Positions 50,623-60,343 of a stretch of 64,000 bases of DNA are shown piece after piece. Numbering within the stretch: the stretch's first letter is position 1; every line of letters begins with the position of its first letter. The stretch comes from Salinactinospora qingdaonensis (lineage in GTDB: Bacteria > Actinomycetota > Actinomycetes > Streptosporangiales > Streptosporangiaceae), in the NCBI RefSeq assembly GCF_039539445.1, contig NZ_BAABDD010000012.1, positions 62,001-126,000 of the forward strand, read 5' to 3'. Position numbers and translations under genes: made by a program. The notes beneath the pieces are model-generated. The model had not been told where the DNA came from, did not search any database, and was given only the letters and a program-made list of their open reading frames with translations.

Positions 50623-53600
50623 GTGGCAGACGATCCCCCGATCCGAAAGAACGGCCGCTCACCCGCACCCTCCCCCGGTATGGACGGTGCGGTCACCGAG
50701 GCGTTACTGCGCACCCGTAGATACCTGCGCCCCCGAGAGGTCTCGACCGACTTGCGCACGCTGGAGCAGGTCGGGGGGCGCGAGGCGGACACCTTCTACC
50801 GGGATCGGTGGAGCCATGACAAGGTGGTGCGCTCGACACACGGGGTCAACTGCACCGGTTCGTGCTCGTGGAAGATCTACGTCAAGGACGGGATCATCAC
50901 CTGGGAGGGCCAACAGACCGACTACCCCTCGGTAGGCCCGGACCGACCCGAGTACGAGCCGCGCGGCTGCCCCCGTGGAGCGGCGTTCTCCTGGTACACC
51001 TACTCACCCACCCGGGTGCGCTACCCCTATGTGCGCGGGGTGCTGCTGGAAATGTACCGCGAAGCCAGGCAGCGCACCGGCGATCCCGTCCTGGCCTGGG
51101 CCGACATCGTCTCCGACCCCGAGCGCTCCCGCCGCTACAAGGCCGCCCGCGGCAAGGGCGGGCTGGTGCGCGCCTCCTGGGAGGAGGCGGTGGAGATGGC
51201 CGCCGCCGCGCATGTGCACACCGTCAAGGAGTTCGGCCCCGACCGGATCGCCGGATTCTCTCCCATCCCGGCGATGTCGATGGTGTCGCAGGCGGCCGGT
51301 TCCCGGTTCTACTCGCTGATCGGCGGGGCCATGCTGTCGTTCTACGACTGGTACGCCGATCTGCCGGTGGCCTCCCCGCAGGTGTTCGGTGACCAGACCG
51401 ACGTGCCGGAGTCGGGGGACTGGTGGGACGCCAGCTATCTGCTCATGTGGGGCTCGAACGTACCGGTGACCCGCACCCCCGACGCGCACTGGATGGTCGA
51501 GGCCCGCTACCGGGGCCAGAAGGTGGTCGTGGTCTCGCCCGACTACGCCGACAGCACCAAGTTCGCCGACGAGTGGCTGCCCGCCCAGCCGGGTACCGAC
51601 GGAGCGCTGGCCATGGCGATGGGCCATGTGGTGCTCAAGGAGTTCTTCGTCGACCGCACCACGCCCTATTTCGACGACTACGTCAAGCGCTACACTGATC
51701 TGCCGTTCCTGGTGTGCCTCGACCAGCACGGCGACTCCTACCGGCCAGGCAAGTTCCTCACCGCAGCCGACCTCGGCGAAAGCGGGGAGAACACCGCGTT
51801 CAAGACCGTGCTGCTGGACGAGCACACCGGCGAGCCGCTCGTGCCCAACGGCTCCCTCGGGTTCCGTTACGGCGAGCAGGGCCAGGGACAGTGGAACCTC
51901 GACCTCGGCGAATCCGCGCCGCTACTGAGCCTGTACACCTCCGACGGCGCCACGGCCGAGATCGAACTGCCCCGCTTCGACAGTGCCGAGGGAACACCGG
52001 AGGGGCTGCGCCGAGGCGTCCCCGTGCGCGAGGTCGGCGGGCACCTCGTCACCACGGTCTTCGACCTGCTACTCGCCCAGTACGGCGTCGCCCGTGAGGG
52101 GCTGCCGGGCGCGTGGCCGAGCGGCTACGACGACGCCACCCAGCCGTGCACTCCGGCGTGGCAGGAGGCGATCACCGGCGTCTCCGCGGAGAAAGCCGAG
52201 CGCATCGGCCGCGAGTTCGCCGCCAACGCCGCGGAGTCCAAGGGCCGGTCGATGATCATCATGGGTGCCGGCACCAACCACTGGTTCCACTCTGACACGA
52301 TCTACCGCTCCTTCCTCGCGCTGACAACCCTGACCGGCTGTCAAGGGGTCAACGGCGGCGGCTGGGCCCACTACGTCGGTCAGGAGAAAGTGCGCCCCAT
52401 CACCGGATACACCCAGCTCGCCGCGGCGCTGGACTGGTCACGCCCGCCGCGCCAGATGGTGCAGACCGCCTACTGGTACCTGCACACCGACCAGTTCCGC
52501 TACGACGCCTTCGGCGCCGACACGCTGGCCGCGACCAGCGGCCAGGGCACGTTCTCCGGCAAGTCCACCGCCGATGTGATCGCCCAGTCCGCACGCCTGG
52601 GATGGATGCCCTCTTACCCGACCTTCGACCGCAACCCGCTCCAGCTCGCCGGCGACGCCGAGGAGGCTGGCCTGTCGGTGCCGGAGTACGTGGTGCAGGA
52701 GCTGCGCGCCGGGCGGCTGCGGTTCGCCTGCGAGGACCCCGACGCCCCCGAGAACTTTCCGCGGGTGCTGACCGTATGGCGGGCCAACCTGCTCGGCAGC
52801 TCCGCCAAGGGCAACGAGTACTTCCTCAAACACCTGCTCGGTACCGACACCGCCGTTCGCGCCGAGGAGGCGCCGCCCGAGGGGCGGCCCGCCGAGGTCA
52901 CCTGGCATGAGGAGGCGCCAGCCGGCAAGCTCGACCTGCTGCTGTCACTGGACTTCCGGATGACCAGCACCACCGTCTTCTCCGACATCGTCTTGCCCGC
53001 CGCCACTTGGTACGAGAAGCACGACCTCAACACCACCGACATGCACCCCTTCGTGCACCCGTTCAACCCGGCTATCGCCCCACCCTGGCAGGCCCGCACC
53101 GATTTCGACGCCTTCGCCGCGCTCGGACGCGCGTTCAGCCGGCTGGCGGAGGACCATCTGGGGGTGCGCACCGATGTCGTCGCGGCGCCACTCGCCCACG
53201 ACACGCCCGACGAGCTAGCCACCCCGCACGGACGTGTCCGTGACTGGAAGACCGGCGCGTGCGAGCCCCAGCCGGGGGTGAACATGCCCAAGCTGGTGGA
53301 GGTGGAACGCGACTACACCGCGGTCGCGGCCAAAATGGGGGCGCTCGGCCCGCTGCTGGACCGGCTGGGAGCGACCACGAAGGGGGTGACCTTCGACCTC
53401 GGGCGCGAGCTGGACTATCTCGCCCGCAAGAACGGGACCGTGCGCGGAGGTGTCGCCGAAGGCCGTCCTTCCCTGGCCCGGGACTCCCACATGTGCGAAG
53501 CGATCCTGGCGCTGTCGGGCACCACCAACGGGCATCTGGCCGCCCAGGGGTTCCGCGCTCTGGAGGCCCGGACCGGTACCCGGATGGCCGACCTCGCCGC

Positions 53601-54342
53601 CGAGCACGAGGGCAAGCAGATCACCTTCGCCGACATCCAGACCGCACCCGTTTCCGTCATCACCTCACCGGAATGGTCCGGAAGTGAGAGCGGAGGGCGC
53701 CGCTACTCGCCGTTCACCGTCAACGTCGAACGCAACAAGCCATGGCACACCCTCACCGGACGCCAACACTTCTTCCTCGACCACGACTGGATGGCCGAGA
53801 TCGGGGAGAACCTGCCGGTCTACCGGCCACCGTTGAACATGCACGCCCTTTTCTCCGAGCCGCCGATCGGCGACACCGGGGAACTGGGGGTGACCGTGCG
53901 CTATCTGACCCCGCACAACAAGTGGTCGATCCATTCGGAGTACCAGGACAACCTGTTGATGCTGAGCCTGTCACGGGGCGGGCCGACGATCTGGATGAGC
54001 GTCGAGGACGCCGCCAAGGTGGGGGTCTGTGACAACGAGTGGATCGAGGCGGTCAACCGTAACGGCGTCGTGGTGGCCCGCGCCATCGTCTCCCACCGGA
54101 TGCCCGAGGGCACGGTCTACATGTACCACGCCCAGGATCGCCTCATCGACGTCCCCAAGTCGCAGACCTCAGGCAAGCGGGGCGGTATCCACAACTCCGT
54201 CACCCGACTGCTTATCAAACCCACCCATCTGATCGGTGGCTACGCCCAACTCTCTTTCGCCTTCAACTACCTCGGTCCCACCGGCAACCAACGCGACGAG
54301 GTGACCGTGATCCGCCGGCGCTCCCAGGAGGTGCAGTACTGA
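50623..54342 (+). CDS. narG: respiratory nitrate reductase alpha subunit
   Basis: A 1239-aa molybdenum enzyme, the catalytic NarG. The N-terminal FS0 cluster ligands are His73, Cys77, Cys81 and Cys116 (HGVNCTGSCSWK, YEPRGCPRGAAF). The molybdenum-Asp region follows (SFYDWYADLPVASPQVFGDQ). Later blocks LTGCQGVNGGGWAHYVGQEK and NDEWIEAVNRNGVVVAR-like sequence fit the family, and the end is typical (YAQLSFAFNYLGPTGNQRDE). It reduces nitrate to nitrite on the cytoplasmic face; there is no Tat signal, as normal for NarG. GTG 50623 has GAAAGG upstream. Its stop overlaps narH. Confidence 0.97.
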   Translation: MADDPPIRKNGRSPAPSPGMDGAVTEALLRTRRYLRPREVSTDLRTLEQVGGREADTFYRDRWSHDKVVRSTHGVNCTGSCSWKIYVKDGIITWEGQQTDYPSVGPDRPEYEPRGCPRGAAFSWYTYSPTRVRYPYVRGVLLEMYREARQRTGDPVLAWADIVSDPERSRRYKAARGKGGLVRASWEEAVEMAAAAHVHTVKEFGPDRIAGFSPIPAMSMVSQAAGSRFYSLIGGAMLSFYDWYADLPVASPQVFGDQTDVPESGDWWDASYLLMWGSNVPVTRTPDAHWMVEARYRGQKVVVVSPDYADSTKFADEWLPAQPGTDGALAMAMGHVVLKEFFVDRTTPYFDDYVKRYTDLPFLVCLDQHGDSYRPGKFLTAADLGESGENTAFKTVLLDEHTGEPLVPNGSLGFRYGEQGQGQWNLDLGESAPLLSLYTSDGATAEIELPRFDSAEGTPEGLRRGVPVREVGGHLVTTVFDLLLAQYGVAREGLPGAWPSGYDDATQPCTPAWQEAITGVSAEKAERIGREFAANAAESKGRSMIIMGAGTNHWFHSDTIYRSFLALTTLTGCQGVNGGGWAHYVGQEKVRPITGYTQLAAALDWSRPPRQMVQTAYWYLHTDQFRYDAFGADTLAATSGQGTFSGKSTADVIAQSARLGWMPSYPTFDRNPLQLAGDAEEAGLSVPEYVVQELRAGRLRFACEDPDAPENFPRVLTVWRANLLGSSAKGNEYFLKHLLGTDTAVRAEEAPPEGRPAEVTWHEEAPAGKLDLLLSLDFRMTSTTVFSDIVLPAATWYEKHDLNTTDMHPFVHPFNPAIAPPWQARTDFDAFAALGRAFSRLAEDHLGVRTDVVAAPLAHDTPDELATPHGRVRDWKTGACEPQPGVNMPKLVEVERDYTAVAAKMGALGPLLDRLGATTKGVTFDLGRELDYLARKNGTVRGGVAEGRPSLARDSHMCEAILALSGTTNGHLAAQGFRALEARTGTRMADLAAEHEGKQITFADIQTAPVSVITSPEWSGSESGGRRYSPFTVNVERNKPWHTLTGRQHFFLDHDWMAEIGENLPVYRPPLNMHALFSEPPIGDTGELGVTVRYLTPHNKWSIHSEYQDNLLMLSLSRGGPTIWMSVEDAAKVGVCDNEWIEAVNRNGVVVARAIVSHRMPEGTVYMYHAQDRLIDVPKSQTSGKRGGIHNSVTRLLIKPTHLIGGYAQLSFAFNYLGPTGNQRDEVTVIRRRSQEVQY

Positions 54343-56060
54343 TGCGCGTTATGGCCCAGATGGCGATGGTGATGAACCTCGACAAGTGCATCGGGTGCCA
54401 CACCTGCTCTGTCACCTGCAAGCAGACGTGGACCAACCGCACCGGCATGGAGTACGTGTGGTTCAACAACGTGGAGACCCGTCCCGGACAGGGGTATCCC
54501 CGCACCTACGAGGACCAGGAACGCTGGAAGGGCGGGTGGAAGCTGAACAAGCGCGGGCGGCTCACGCTGAAGGCCGGTAGTCGGCTGCGGAACCTGCTGA
54601 CCATCTTCTCCAGCCCGAAAATGCCCACCATCCGGGACTACTACGAGCCCTGGACCTACGACTACGAGACCCTGACCACCGCGCCGCTCCAGGAGCACAC
54701 CCCCGTCGCCCGCCCCCGCTCCTTGATCAGCGGCGAGGAGATGAACATCTCCTGGAGCGCCAACTGGGACGACTCCCTTGCCGGCGGCCCCGAGCTCGCT
54801 CCTTCCGACCCGGTGCTGCAACAAGTCTCGGACAAAGTCAAGCTCGAATTCGAGCAGACCTTCATGTTCTATCTGCCCCGCATCTGCGAGCACTGCCTCA
54901 ACCCCTCCTGCGCCGCCTCCTGCCCCTCCGGGGCCATCTACAAGCGCAGCGAAGACGGCATCGTCCTGGTCGACCAGGACCGCTGCCGCGGCTGGCGCAA
55001 GTGCGTCACCGGCTGCCCCTACAAGAAGATCTACTTCAACCACCGCACCGGCAAAGCCGAGAAGTGCACGTTCTGCTTCCCCCGCGTCGAGGTCGGCCTG
55101 CCCACCGTGTGCGCTGAGACCTGCGTCGGACGGCTGCGCTACATCGGCCTGGTGCTCTACGACGCCGACGCGGTGCTGGAAGCCGCCTCGGTGGCCGACG
55201 AGCACGAGCTGCTCGACGCTCAGCGGCGCGTCCTCCTCGACCCCAACGACCCCGAGGTCATCCGCGGAGCCGAGCGCGCCGGTATCCCCCACGACTGGAT
55301 CGAGGCCGCCCAGCGCTCGCCCATCTGGTCGCTGATCAACCGCTACCAGGTGGCGCTGCCGCTGCACCCGGAGTACCGCACCATGCCCATGGTCTGGTAC
55401 ATCCCACCGCTGTCGCCCGTGGTCGACGTGGTCGCCGATACGGGGGAGGACGCCGAAGACCGGGGCAACCTCTTCGCCGCCATCGACAGCCTGCGCATCC
55501 CGGTGGAGTACCTCGCCGAGCTGTTCACCGCCGGCGACACCGCACCCGTCACCGACGTACTCCGGCGGCTGGCCGCGATGCGCTCCTACATGCGCGACAT
55601 CAACCTGGGCCGCGATCCCGACGAATCCATTCCCGAAGCGGTCGGAATGGACGGCGAGACCCTCTACGACATGTACCGGCTACTCGCCCTGGCCAAGTAC
55701 GACGAGCGCTACGTCATCCCGCCCGCCCACGCCGAGCAGGCGCACAACCTCGAAGAGCTCGCCACCGAGTGCAGCCTGGACTACGAGGGCGGCCCCGGAA
55801 TGGGGGGCTGGGGACCCTTCGGCGAGAGCTCCGGAGGGGTTACACCGGTCGCCGTGGAGAATTTCCACGCCCTCAAACAGCGCCAGACCACCAACACCCT
55901 CGCCGAGCCCGAAGACAAGAGCCGGCGCGTCAACCTCCTCAACTGGGACGGCAAGGGCACCCCTGAGGGACTGTTCCCGCCCCGACCCGATCAGGGGGGC
56001 ACTGCACCGCAGGGCACCGAGGGCACCGACTCCGGCTCAGAGACGGACCCGACGTCATGA
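54342..56060 (+). CDS. narH: respiratory nitrate reductase beta subunit
   Basis: A 572-aa iron-sulfur subunit carrying electrons from NarI to NarG. Four Cys groups are visible: CIGCHTCSVTC, CEHCLNPSCAASCPSG, the group CRGWRKCVTGCPYKK (with the Trp of the 3Fe-4S centre), and CTFCFPRVEVGLPTVCAETC. The length is slightly above E. coli NarH because of a C-terminal Gly/Asp-rich tail. The start shares a base with the narG stop, and the narJ ATG overlaps its end. Confidence 0.97.
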   Translation: MRVMAQMAMVMNLDKCIGCHTCSVTCKQTWTNRTGMEYVWFNNVETRPGQGYPRTYEDQERWKGGWKLNKRGRLTLKAGSRLRNLLTIFSSPKMPTIRDYYEPWTYDYETLTTAPLQEHTPVARPRSLISGEEMNISWSANWDDSLAGGPELAPSDPVLQQVSDKVKLEFEQTFMFYLPRICEHCLNPSCAASCPSGAIYKRSEDGIVLVDQDRCRGWRKCVTGCPYKKIYFNHRTGKAEKCTFCFPRVEVGLPTVCAETCVGRLRYIGLVLYDADAVLEAASVADEHELLDAQRRVLLDPNDPEVIRGAERAGIPHDWIEAAQRSPIWSLINRYQVALPLHPEYRTMPMVWYIPPLSPVVDVVADTGEDAEDRGNLFAAIDSLRIPVEYLAELFTAGDTAPVTDVLRRLAAMRSYMRDINLGRDPDESIPEAVGMDGETLYDMYRLLALAKYDERYVIPPAHAEQAHNLEELATECSLDYEGGPGMGGWGPFGESSGGVTPVAVENFHALKQRQTTNTLAEPEDKSRRVNLLNWDGKGTPEGLFPPRPDQGGTAPQGTEGTDSGSETDPTS

Positions 56061-56716
56061 GCCGCCTGGCCCGCGCCCTGCGCCGCCTCCCGCTCTCCGA
56101 GCGCCAGCGCGCCCTCACCCACCGCGTCGCCGCCCTCGTCCTGGACTACCCCAGCGAGGAGCTCCTCGCCGACATCCCGCTGCTGCGCACCGCCATAGCC
56201 GAGCTTCCCGAGCCCATGCGCGCCGAACTCGGCGGGGTCCTCGACCACCTTGAACAGACGCCGTTGCGGAAACTGGCCGAGGACTACGTCGCGACCTTCG
56301 ACCTGCGGCGCCGCTGCTGTCTGCACCTCACCTACTACGCCTACGGTGACACCCGCAAGCGCGGCACCGCGCTGCTCAGCTTCTCCAGCGCTTACCAGAT
56401 CTCCGGCTTCGAGCCGGCCGTCGACGAACTCCCCGACCACCTGTGTGTCCTGTTGGAGTTCGCCGCCACCGTCGACACCGAGGCCGGAACGCGCCTGCTG
56501 GTCCAGCACCGCGCCGGACTGGAACTGCTGCACCTGTCCCTGAGCGACGCCGACTCCCCCTACCGGGGAGCACTGGCGGCGGTGAGCGCCACGCTCCCGC
56601 CGCTGACCGAACGGCTGCGCGACGCCGTCGCCCGTCTCGCCGCCGAGGGGCCGCCGGGCGAGGAGGTCGGTCTGGACCCCTTCACCCCACCCGACTACAC
56701 GAAAGTACGCACATGA
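56057..56716 (+). CDS. narJ: nitrate reductase maturation chaperone
   Basis: A 219-aa all-helical chaperone of the NarJ/TorD family. It includes VAALVLDYPSEELLADIPLL near the start, and the signature YVATFDLRRRCCLHLTYYAY with GDTRKRGTALL. It binds apo-NarG and helps insert the cofactor and dock NarGH to NarI; it is not part of the final complex. Both ends overlap neighbours by 4 bp (ATGA), so expression is coupled to narH and narI. Confidence 0.95.
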   Translation: MSRLARALRRLPLSERQRALTHRVAALVLDYPSEELLADIPLLRTAIAELPEPMRAELGGVLDHLEQTPLRKLAEDYVATFDLRRRCCLHLTYYAYGDTRKRGTALLSFSSAYQISGFEPAVDELPDHLCVLLEFAATVDTEAGTRLLVQHRAGLELLHLSLSDADSPYRGALAAVSATLPPLTERLRDAVARLAAEGPPGEEVGLDPFTPPDYTKVRT

Positions 56717-57456
56717 CCACCACTCTCGGCCTGGTGCTGTGGGTCATCGTCCCCTACGCCTGCATCGCCGTGTTCGTCGTCGGCCACTACTGGCGCTACC
56801 GCTACGACAAGTTCGGCTGGACCACCCTCTCCTCCCAGCTCTACGAGAGTCGCCTCCTGCGCTGGGGGAGCCCGTTGTTCCACTTCGGCATCCTCGCGGT
56901 CTTCCTCGGCCATGTCATGGGACTGGGCATCCCCAAGAGCTGGACCGAGGCCATCGGTATCTCCGAGGGGCTGTACCACTTCATGGCCGTCAGCATCGGA
57001 GCGATCGCCGGCTTTTGCACTCTCGTCGGCATGGCCATCCTCATCTACCGCCGCCGCACCGTCGGCCCCGTGTTCAGCGCCACCACCCGCATGGACAAAC
57101 TCATGTACCTCGCCTTGGCCGTGGTGATCCTCTTGGGCCTGGCCAACACCGTGGTCGGAAACATCATCGACCACTACGACTACCGCGAGGGCGTCTCCGT
57201 GTGGTTCCGCGGCATCTTCCGTTTCGACCTCCACCCCGACCTTATGGCCGAGGCCCCCCTCACCTTCCAGGCCCACGGCCTCGCCGCGTTCCTCCTCTTC
57301 GCCCTGTGGCCGTTCACCCGGCTGGTCCACGTCTTCAGCGCACCCATCGGGTACCTATGGCGGCCCTACGTCCTCTACCGCAGTAGAGACGACCACCTCG
57401 GCGGACGGCCGCGGCACCGAGGCTGGGAACACGTCGGCGAAAGCTACCGCAGATGA
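56713..57456 (+). CDS. narI: respiratory nitrate reductase gamma subunit
   Basis: A 247-aa diheme cytochrome b with five membrane helices. Axial His residues are in LFHFGILAVFLGHVMG and, later, in FQAHGLAAFLLFALWPFTRLVH (split in two by Phe/Leu-rich sequence). It takes electrons from menaquinol and passes them to NarH. The C-terminus is basic (RPRHRGWEHVGESYRR). ATG 56713 overlaps the narJ stop; the usual family length supports this start. Confidence 0.96.
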   Translation: MTTTLGLVLWVIVPYACIAVFVVGHYWRYRYDKFGWTTLSSQLYESRLLRWGSPLFHFGILAVFLGHVMGLGIPKSWTEAIGISEGLYHFMAVSIGAIAGFCTLVGMAILIYRRRTVGPVFSATTRMDKLMYLALAVVILLGLANTVVGNIIDHYDYREGVSVWFRGIFRFDLHPDLMAEAPLTFQAHGLAAFLLFALWPFTRLVHVFSAPIGYLWRPYVLYRSRDDHLGGRPRHRGWEHVGESYRR

Positions 57457-57508
57457 CTCCCCGTCCCCGAGACCGCACCCCCCAACGCCCCGACCTTGGA
57501 GGCCGACC

Positions 57509-58717
57509 ATGACAAGAAGCGACACAGCGGAAAGCTCCCACACCGGCGGTGGGTCCGCCGGAGCGAACCTCGCACTGGCAACGGCCGCGTTCACCCTCCT
57601 GTTCTGGGCGTGGAACTTGGTCGGCCCGCTGGCGCCGACCTACAGCGAGCAGCTGGATCTCTCTCCCACCCAGACATCCGTACTGATCGCCTTCCCCGTA
57701 CTGGTCGGAGCGGTGGGGCGTATCCCAGCGGGCGCGCTCACCGACCGCTATGGCGGTCGGGCGATGATGACCGTCATCTGCTTCGTCACCATCATCCCCG
57801 TCCTGCTCATCGGTTTCCTCGGCAGCTCGTTCGCGGCACTGCTGGTCCTCGGCTTCTTCCTGGGGATCGCCGGTACCTCTTTCGCGGTGGGAATCCCCTT
57901 CGTGAACTCCTGGCACGCACCCAAACGCCGCGGTCTCGCCACCGGGATATTCGGCGCGGGGATGGGCGGCACCGCGCTGTCGGCGTTCCTCACCCCCTAC
58001 CTCGCCAACGTTCTCGGCATCACGGGGGTCCACGTGGCTATGGCCTTCGCCCTGGCCGCTATGGGCGTCATCATGTACGTGTTCAGCCGCAACGCGCCCG
58101 GATGGCACCCCAGCTCCGCATCGGTCCTGCCACGCATGCGCGAGGCACTGCACCTCAAGGCGACCTGGCAGAACATGATGCTGTACGCACTCGCCTTCGG
58201 CGGGTTCGTGGCGTTCTCCACCTACCTGCCGACACTGCTGTACACCGCCTACGACTTCGCTCAGACCGAGGCGGGGCTACGAACCGCTGGGTTCTCCGTG
58301 ACCGCGGTGCTCGCCCGCCCTCTGGGCGGGGCGCTCTCCGACAAGATCGGCCCAGTACGGGTGTGCATGATCTCCTTCGCCACGACCGCGGTGATGGCAG
58401 TTGTGCTCGCGTTCCACCCACCGACGGAGATCCCGGCCGGAACGGTCTTCGTGCTGACCGCCGCCGCCCTCGGACTCGGTACCGGCGGCGTATTCGCTCT
58501 GGTCGCTCAGCTCGTCGAACCCGCCCGGGTAGGAACCGTGACGGGCATGGTCGGTGCGGCCGGAGGATTGGGTGGCTACTTCCCACCCATGGTCATGGGG
58601 GGCGTGCTCCAACTGACCGGCACCTACGCCATCGGATTCGCTCTGCTCGCACTGTGCGCGCTCGCAGCGACCGTCTACACGGCCCGGGCCTTTCCCCGAG
58701 TCGCCGCGCAAGCCTAG
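57509..58717 (+). CDS. narK: nitrate/nitrite MFS transporter
   Basis: A 402-aa transporter of the nitrate/nitrite porter family with 12 predicted helices. Motif A is GRIPAGALTDRYGGR, and the nitrate signature is seen in FFLGIAGTSFAVGIPFVNSW and again in GAAGGLGGYFPPMVMG. ATG 57509 has TTGGAGG upstream. It lies 52 bp after narI in the same direction and probably ends the operon, importing nitrate or exchanging it for nitrite. The FNT channel at 16.5-17.3 kb could be a second nitrite route. Confidence 0.95.
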   Translation: MTRSDTAESSHTGGGSAGANLALATAAFTLLFWAWNLVGPLAPTYSEQLDLSPTQTSVLIAFPVLVGAVGRIPAGALTDRYGGRAMMTVICFVTIIPVLLIGFLGSSFAALLVLGFFLGIAGTSFAVGIPFVNSWHAPKRRGLATGIFGAGMGGTALSAFLTPYLANVLGITGVHVAMAFALAAMGVIMYVFSRNAPGWHPSSASVLPRMREALHLKATWQNMMLYALAFGGFVAFSTYLPTLLYTAYDFAQTEAGLRTAGFSVTAVLARPLGGALSDKIGPVRVCMISFATTAVMAVVLAFHPPTEIPAGTVFVLTAAALGLGTGGVFALVAQLVEPARVGTVTGMVGAAGGLGGYFPPMVMGGVLQLTGTYAIGFALLALCALAATVYTARAFPRVAAQA

Positions 58718-58755
58718 CGCCGCACGGGAGAGACCGTGACGGCTAGGGCCGCAAC

Positions 58756-58804
58756 GGGGCTGCCGGCGCTGGGGTGTGCTCCTCTCCCCGCAGCCGGCAG
58801 CCCC
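58756..58804 (+). terminator. long-loop inverted repeat after narK
   Basis: A perfect 12-bp inverted repeat, GGGGCTGCCGGC and its complement, with a 25-nt loop, 39 bp after narK. It is probably the operon terminator and faces the end of the convergent HAD gene. Confidence 0.55.
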
Positions 58805-58910
58805 GAGCCGCCTGAGGCCGTCACGCCGGCCGCCACCTCAGCGCGCAACCGCTCAATCTTAGCCAGATCCACGCCCCTGGCCGGCGCGGGACTAAGTAAG
58901 CTTCCAGCCC

Positions 58911-59663
58911 TCAACAAAGTCCTGCTAGATCGGAAACTACGAGCTCGGCGCCGTGCGCGTAGAACTCGGCAGCCCGGCCAGCACGGTCGACCCCGATGAC
59001 CAAGCCGAAACCGCTGCGTACGCCGGCCTCCACCCCGGCCGGGGAACTCTTGAACACGGCGGTGCGCGATCGTGGATGTCCCATCCTGCGGGCCGCTTCC
59101 ACCAGGAGGGCGGGCTCGGGCTTAAAAGGCAAGTGCAACCGTTCAGCGTCGCGGTCACTCACTCGCACGTCGAACAGTTCGGCGATGCCGGCCGCCTTGA
59201 GGACCACTGTACAGCTACGGCTCGCCGAGACGACCGCTGTGCTTACCCCCGCTCGCCGCAGCTCTTTGAGCAGCGTGATCGTCGTAGGGTAGGCACCGAC
59301 CCCGTAGGTGCGCACGTAGTCCAAAAAGAGGCGCTCTTTGCGATCGCCCAGGACAGCGACCGTCAGCACGTACGGATCGGTGCTGGACTCCTCCTCGGCC
59401 AGTACGATGCCGCGCGAGCTGAGGAAGGCGCGTGCCCCGTCCAAGTGCGAGCGGCCCTCAACGTGGGCCAAGTAGTCGTCGCGTAGGTCGAAGGGGACGA
59501 ATCGGCCTCCCGTGGTCTGGGCGTGCGAGCGCAGGAACTCGTCGAAAACGCGTTTCCAGGATGCCGCATGGATGAAGGCGGTATCGGTGACAGCCCCGTC
59601 CATGTCGAAAATCGCGGCAGAGATTTCTTCTCGCGCTGTGGCCGTGCCGCTTACGTGGTTCAC
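58911..59663 (-). CDS. HAD-superfamily (beta-phosphoglucomutase-like) protein with altered motif IV
   Basis: A 250-aa HAD protein. The nucleophile motif is intact (FDMDGAVTD, Asp20 and Asp22), as are motif II Ser146 (AVVSASRS) and motif III Lys181 (FKPEP). The motif IV acidic pair that binds Mg2+ (usually V-x-E-D-A-x-x-G-V-x-A-G) is replaced by Lys205-Ser206 (AVFKSSPAGVEAG). This should weaken or abolish phosphotransfer. GTG 59663 with GGAAGAAAG upstream gives the normal length. It may be a non-catalytic paralogue of the phosphatases found in actinobacterial dormancy clusters; a DevR-like box lies about 110 bp upstream. Confidence 0.8.
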   Translation of the reverse strand: MNHVSGTATAREEISAAIFDMDGAVTDTAFIHAASWKRVFDEFLRSHAQTTGGRFVPFDLRDDYLAHVEGRSHLDGARAFLSSRGIVLAEEESSTDPYVLTVAVLGDRKERLFLDYVRTYGVGAYPTTITLLKELRRAGVSTAVVSASRSCTVVLKAAGIAELFDVRVSDRDAERLHLPFKPEPALLVEAARRMGHPRSRTAVFKSSPAGVEAGVRSGFGLVIGVDRAGRAAEFYAHGAELVVSDLAGLC

Positions 59664-60343
59664 GTCGCTCGCTTTCTTCCGTTCAGACCCTAGGCGATAA
59701 GTGATTCCATGCCGCCCGGCCGTTCGAGGGCGCCCGGTTTCCATCGCAGTCGATTCCTGCACCCGGTGACAGGGCCTTTCGGCAGAAATATTTGATGTTT
59801 CAGTGTCCTCAACTGCTACTTGGAATCAGCGCCCACGGGGCCACGGCCATTGTCGAGAGCACGAATTCCGAGACCGCACTGCGAGTTCGATCCAGCCCTC
59901 CGCACAGGCCCTGCCTTAGCGGAGCGCCGCACCGTATACAGCGGCAATGGGTCGTCAATCCGCCAGGTGAGGCGAGTGTGTCGGTGGGCGCTTTTCCGGA
60001 AGCCCGTTAGCCATACGGCTCAGGCTGCCAGTGGTACCGCGGTGGTGGACGATCCCTTCAGTCCGGCTGCGCCCCCTAGACGAGCGTTGCCGTGTGGGGC
60101 CTTTAGGGGTGTTTTGTTTGGTGAGCCCCTGTGTCTTCCTACCGAGTACGGATATGAGGGGATTTCACTATTCAGGACGCTTCGTTTCGGTGAGTTCGAG
60201 GTTTCTCGTCGCTGAACACTCATGTCGTCATGTCCACCGTTCTCTGAAGATGTCTCTCGGTACGCCATCGGGTGCGCGTGCCGCGGCTCCACAAAACATC
60301 GCTTGTGCAGCCGCGGCGTCGACGGGGCGGACGGCTGCTGGTT
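59664..60343. other. intergenic stretch upstream of the HAD gene
   Basis: This 680-bp stretch contains a DevR-like box at 59772-59785. Beyond it I see no supported gene; short frames around 60020-60290 are not protein-like. Confidence 0.45.
59772..59785 (-). promoter_or_regulatory. DevR/DosR-like box before the HAD gene
   Basis: GGGCCTTTCGGCAG agrees with GGGACTTTNGGCCC at most positions. It lies 109 bp upstream of the HAD gene start. Confidence 0.4.

Noticed and set aside
58714..58917. 67-codon minus-strand frame between narK and the HAD gene
   Set aside because: Much of it is the terminator-like inverted repeat read as protein; no conserved features.
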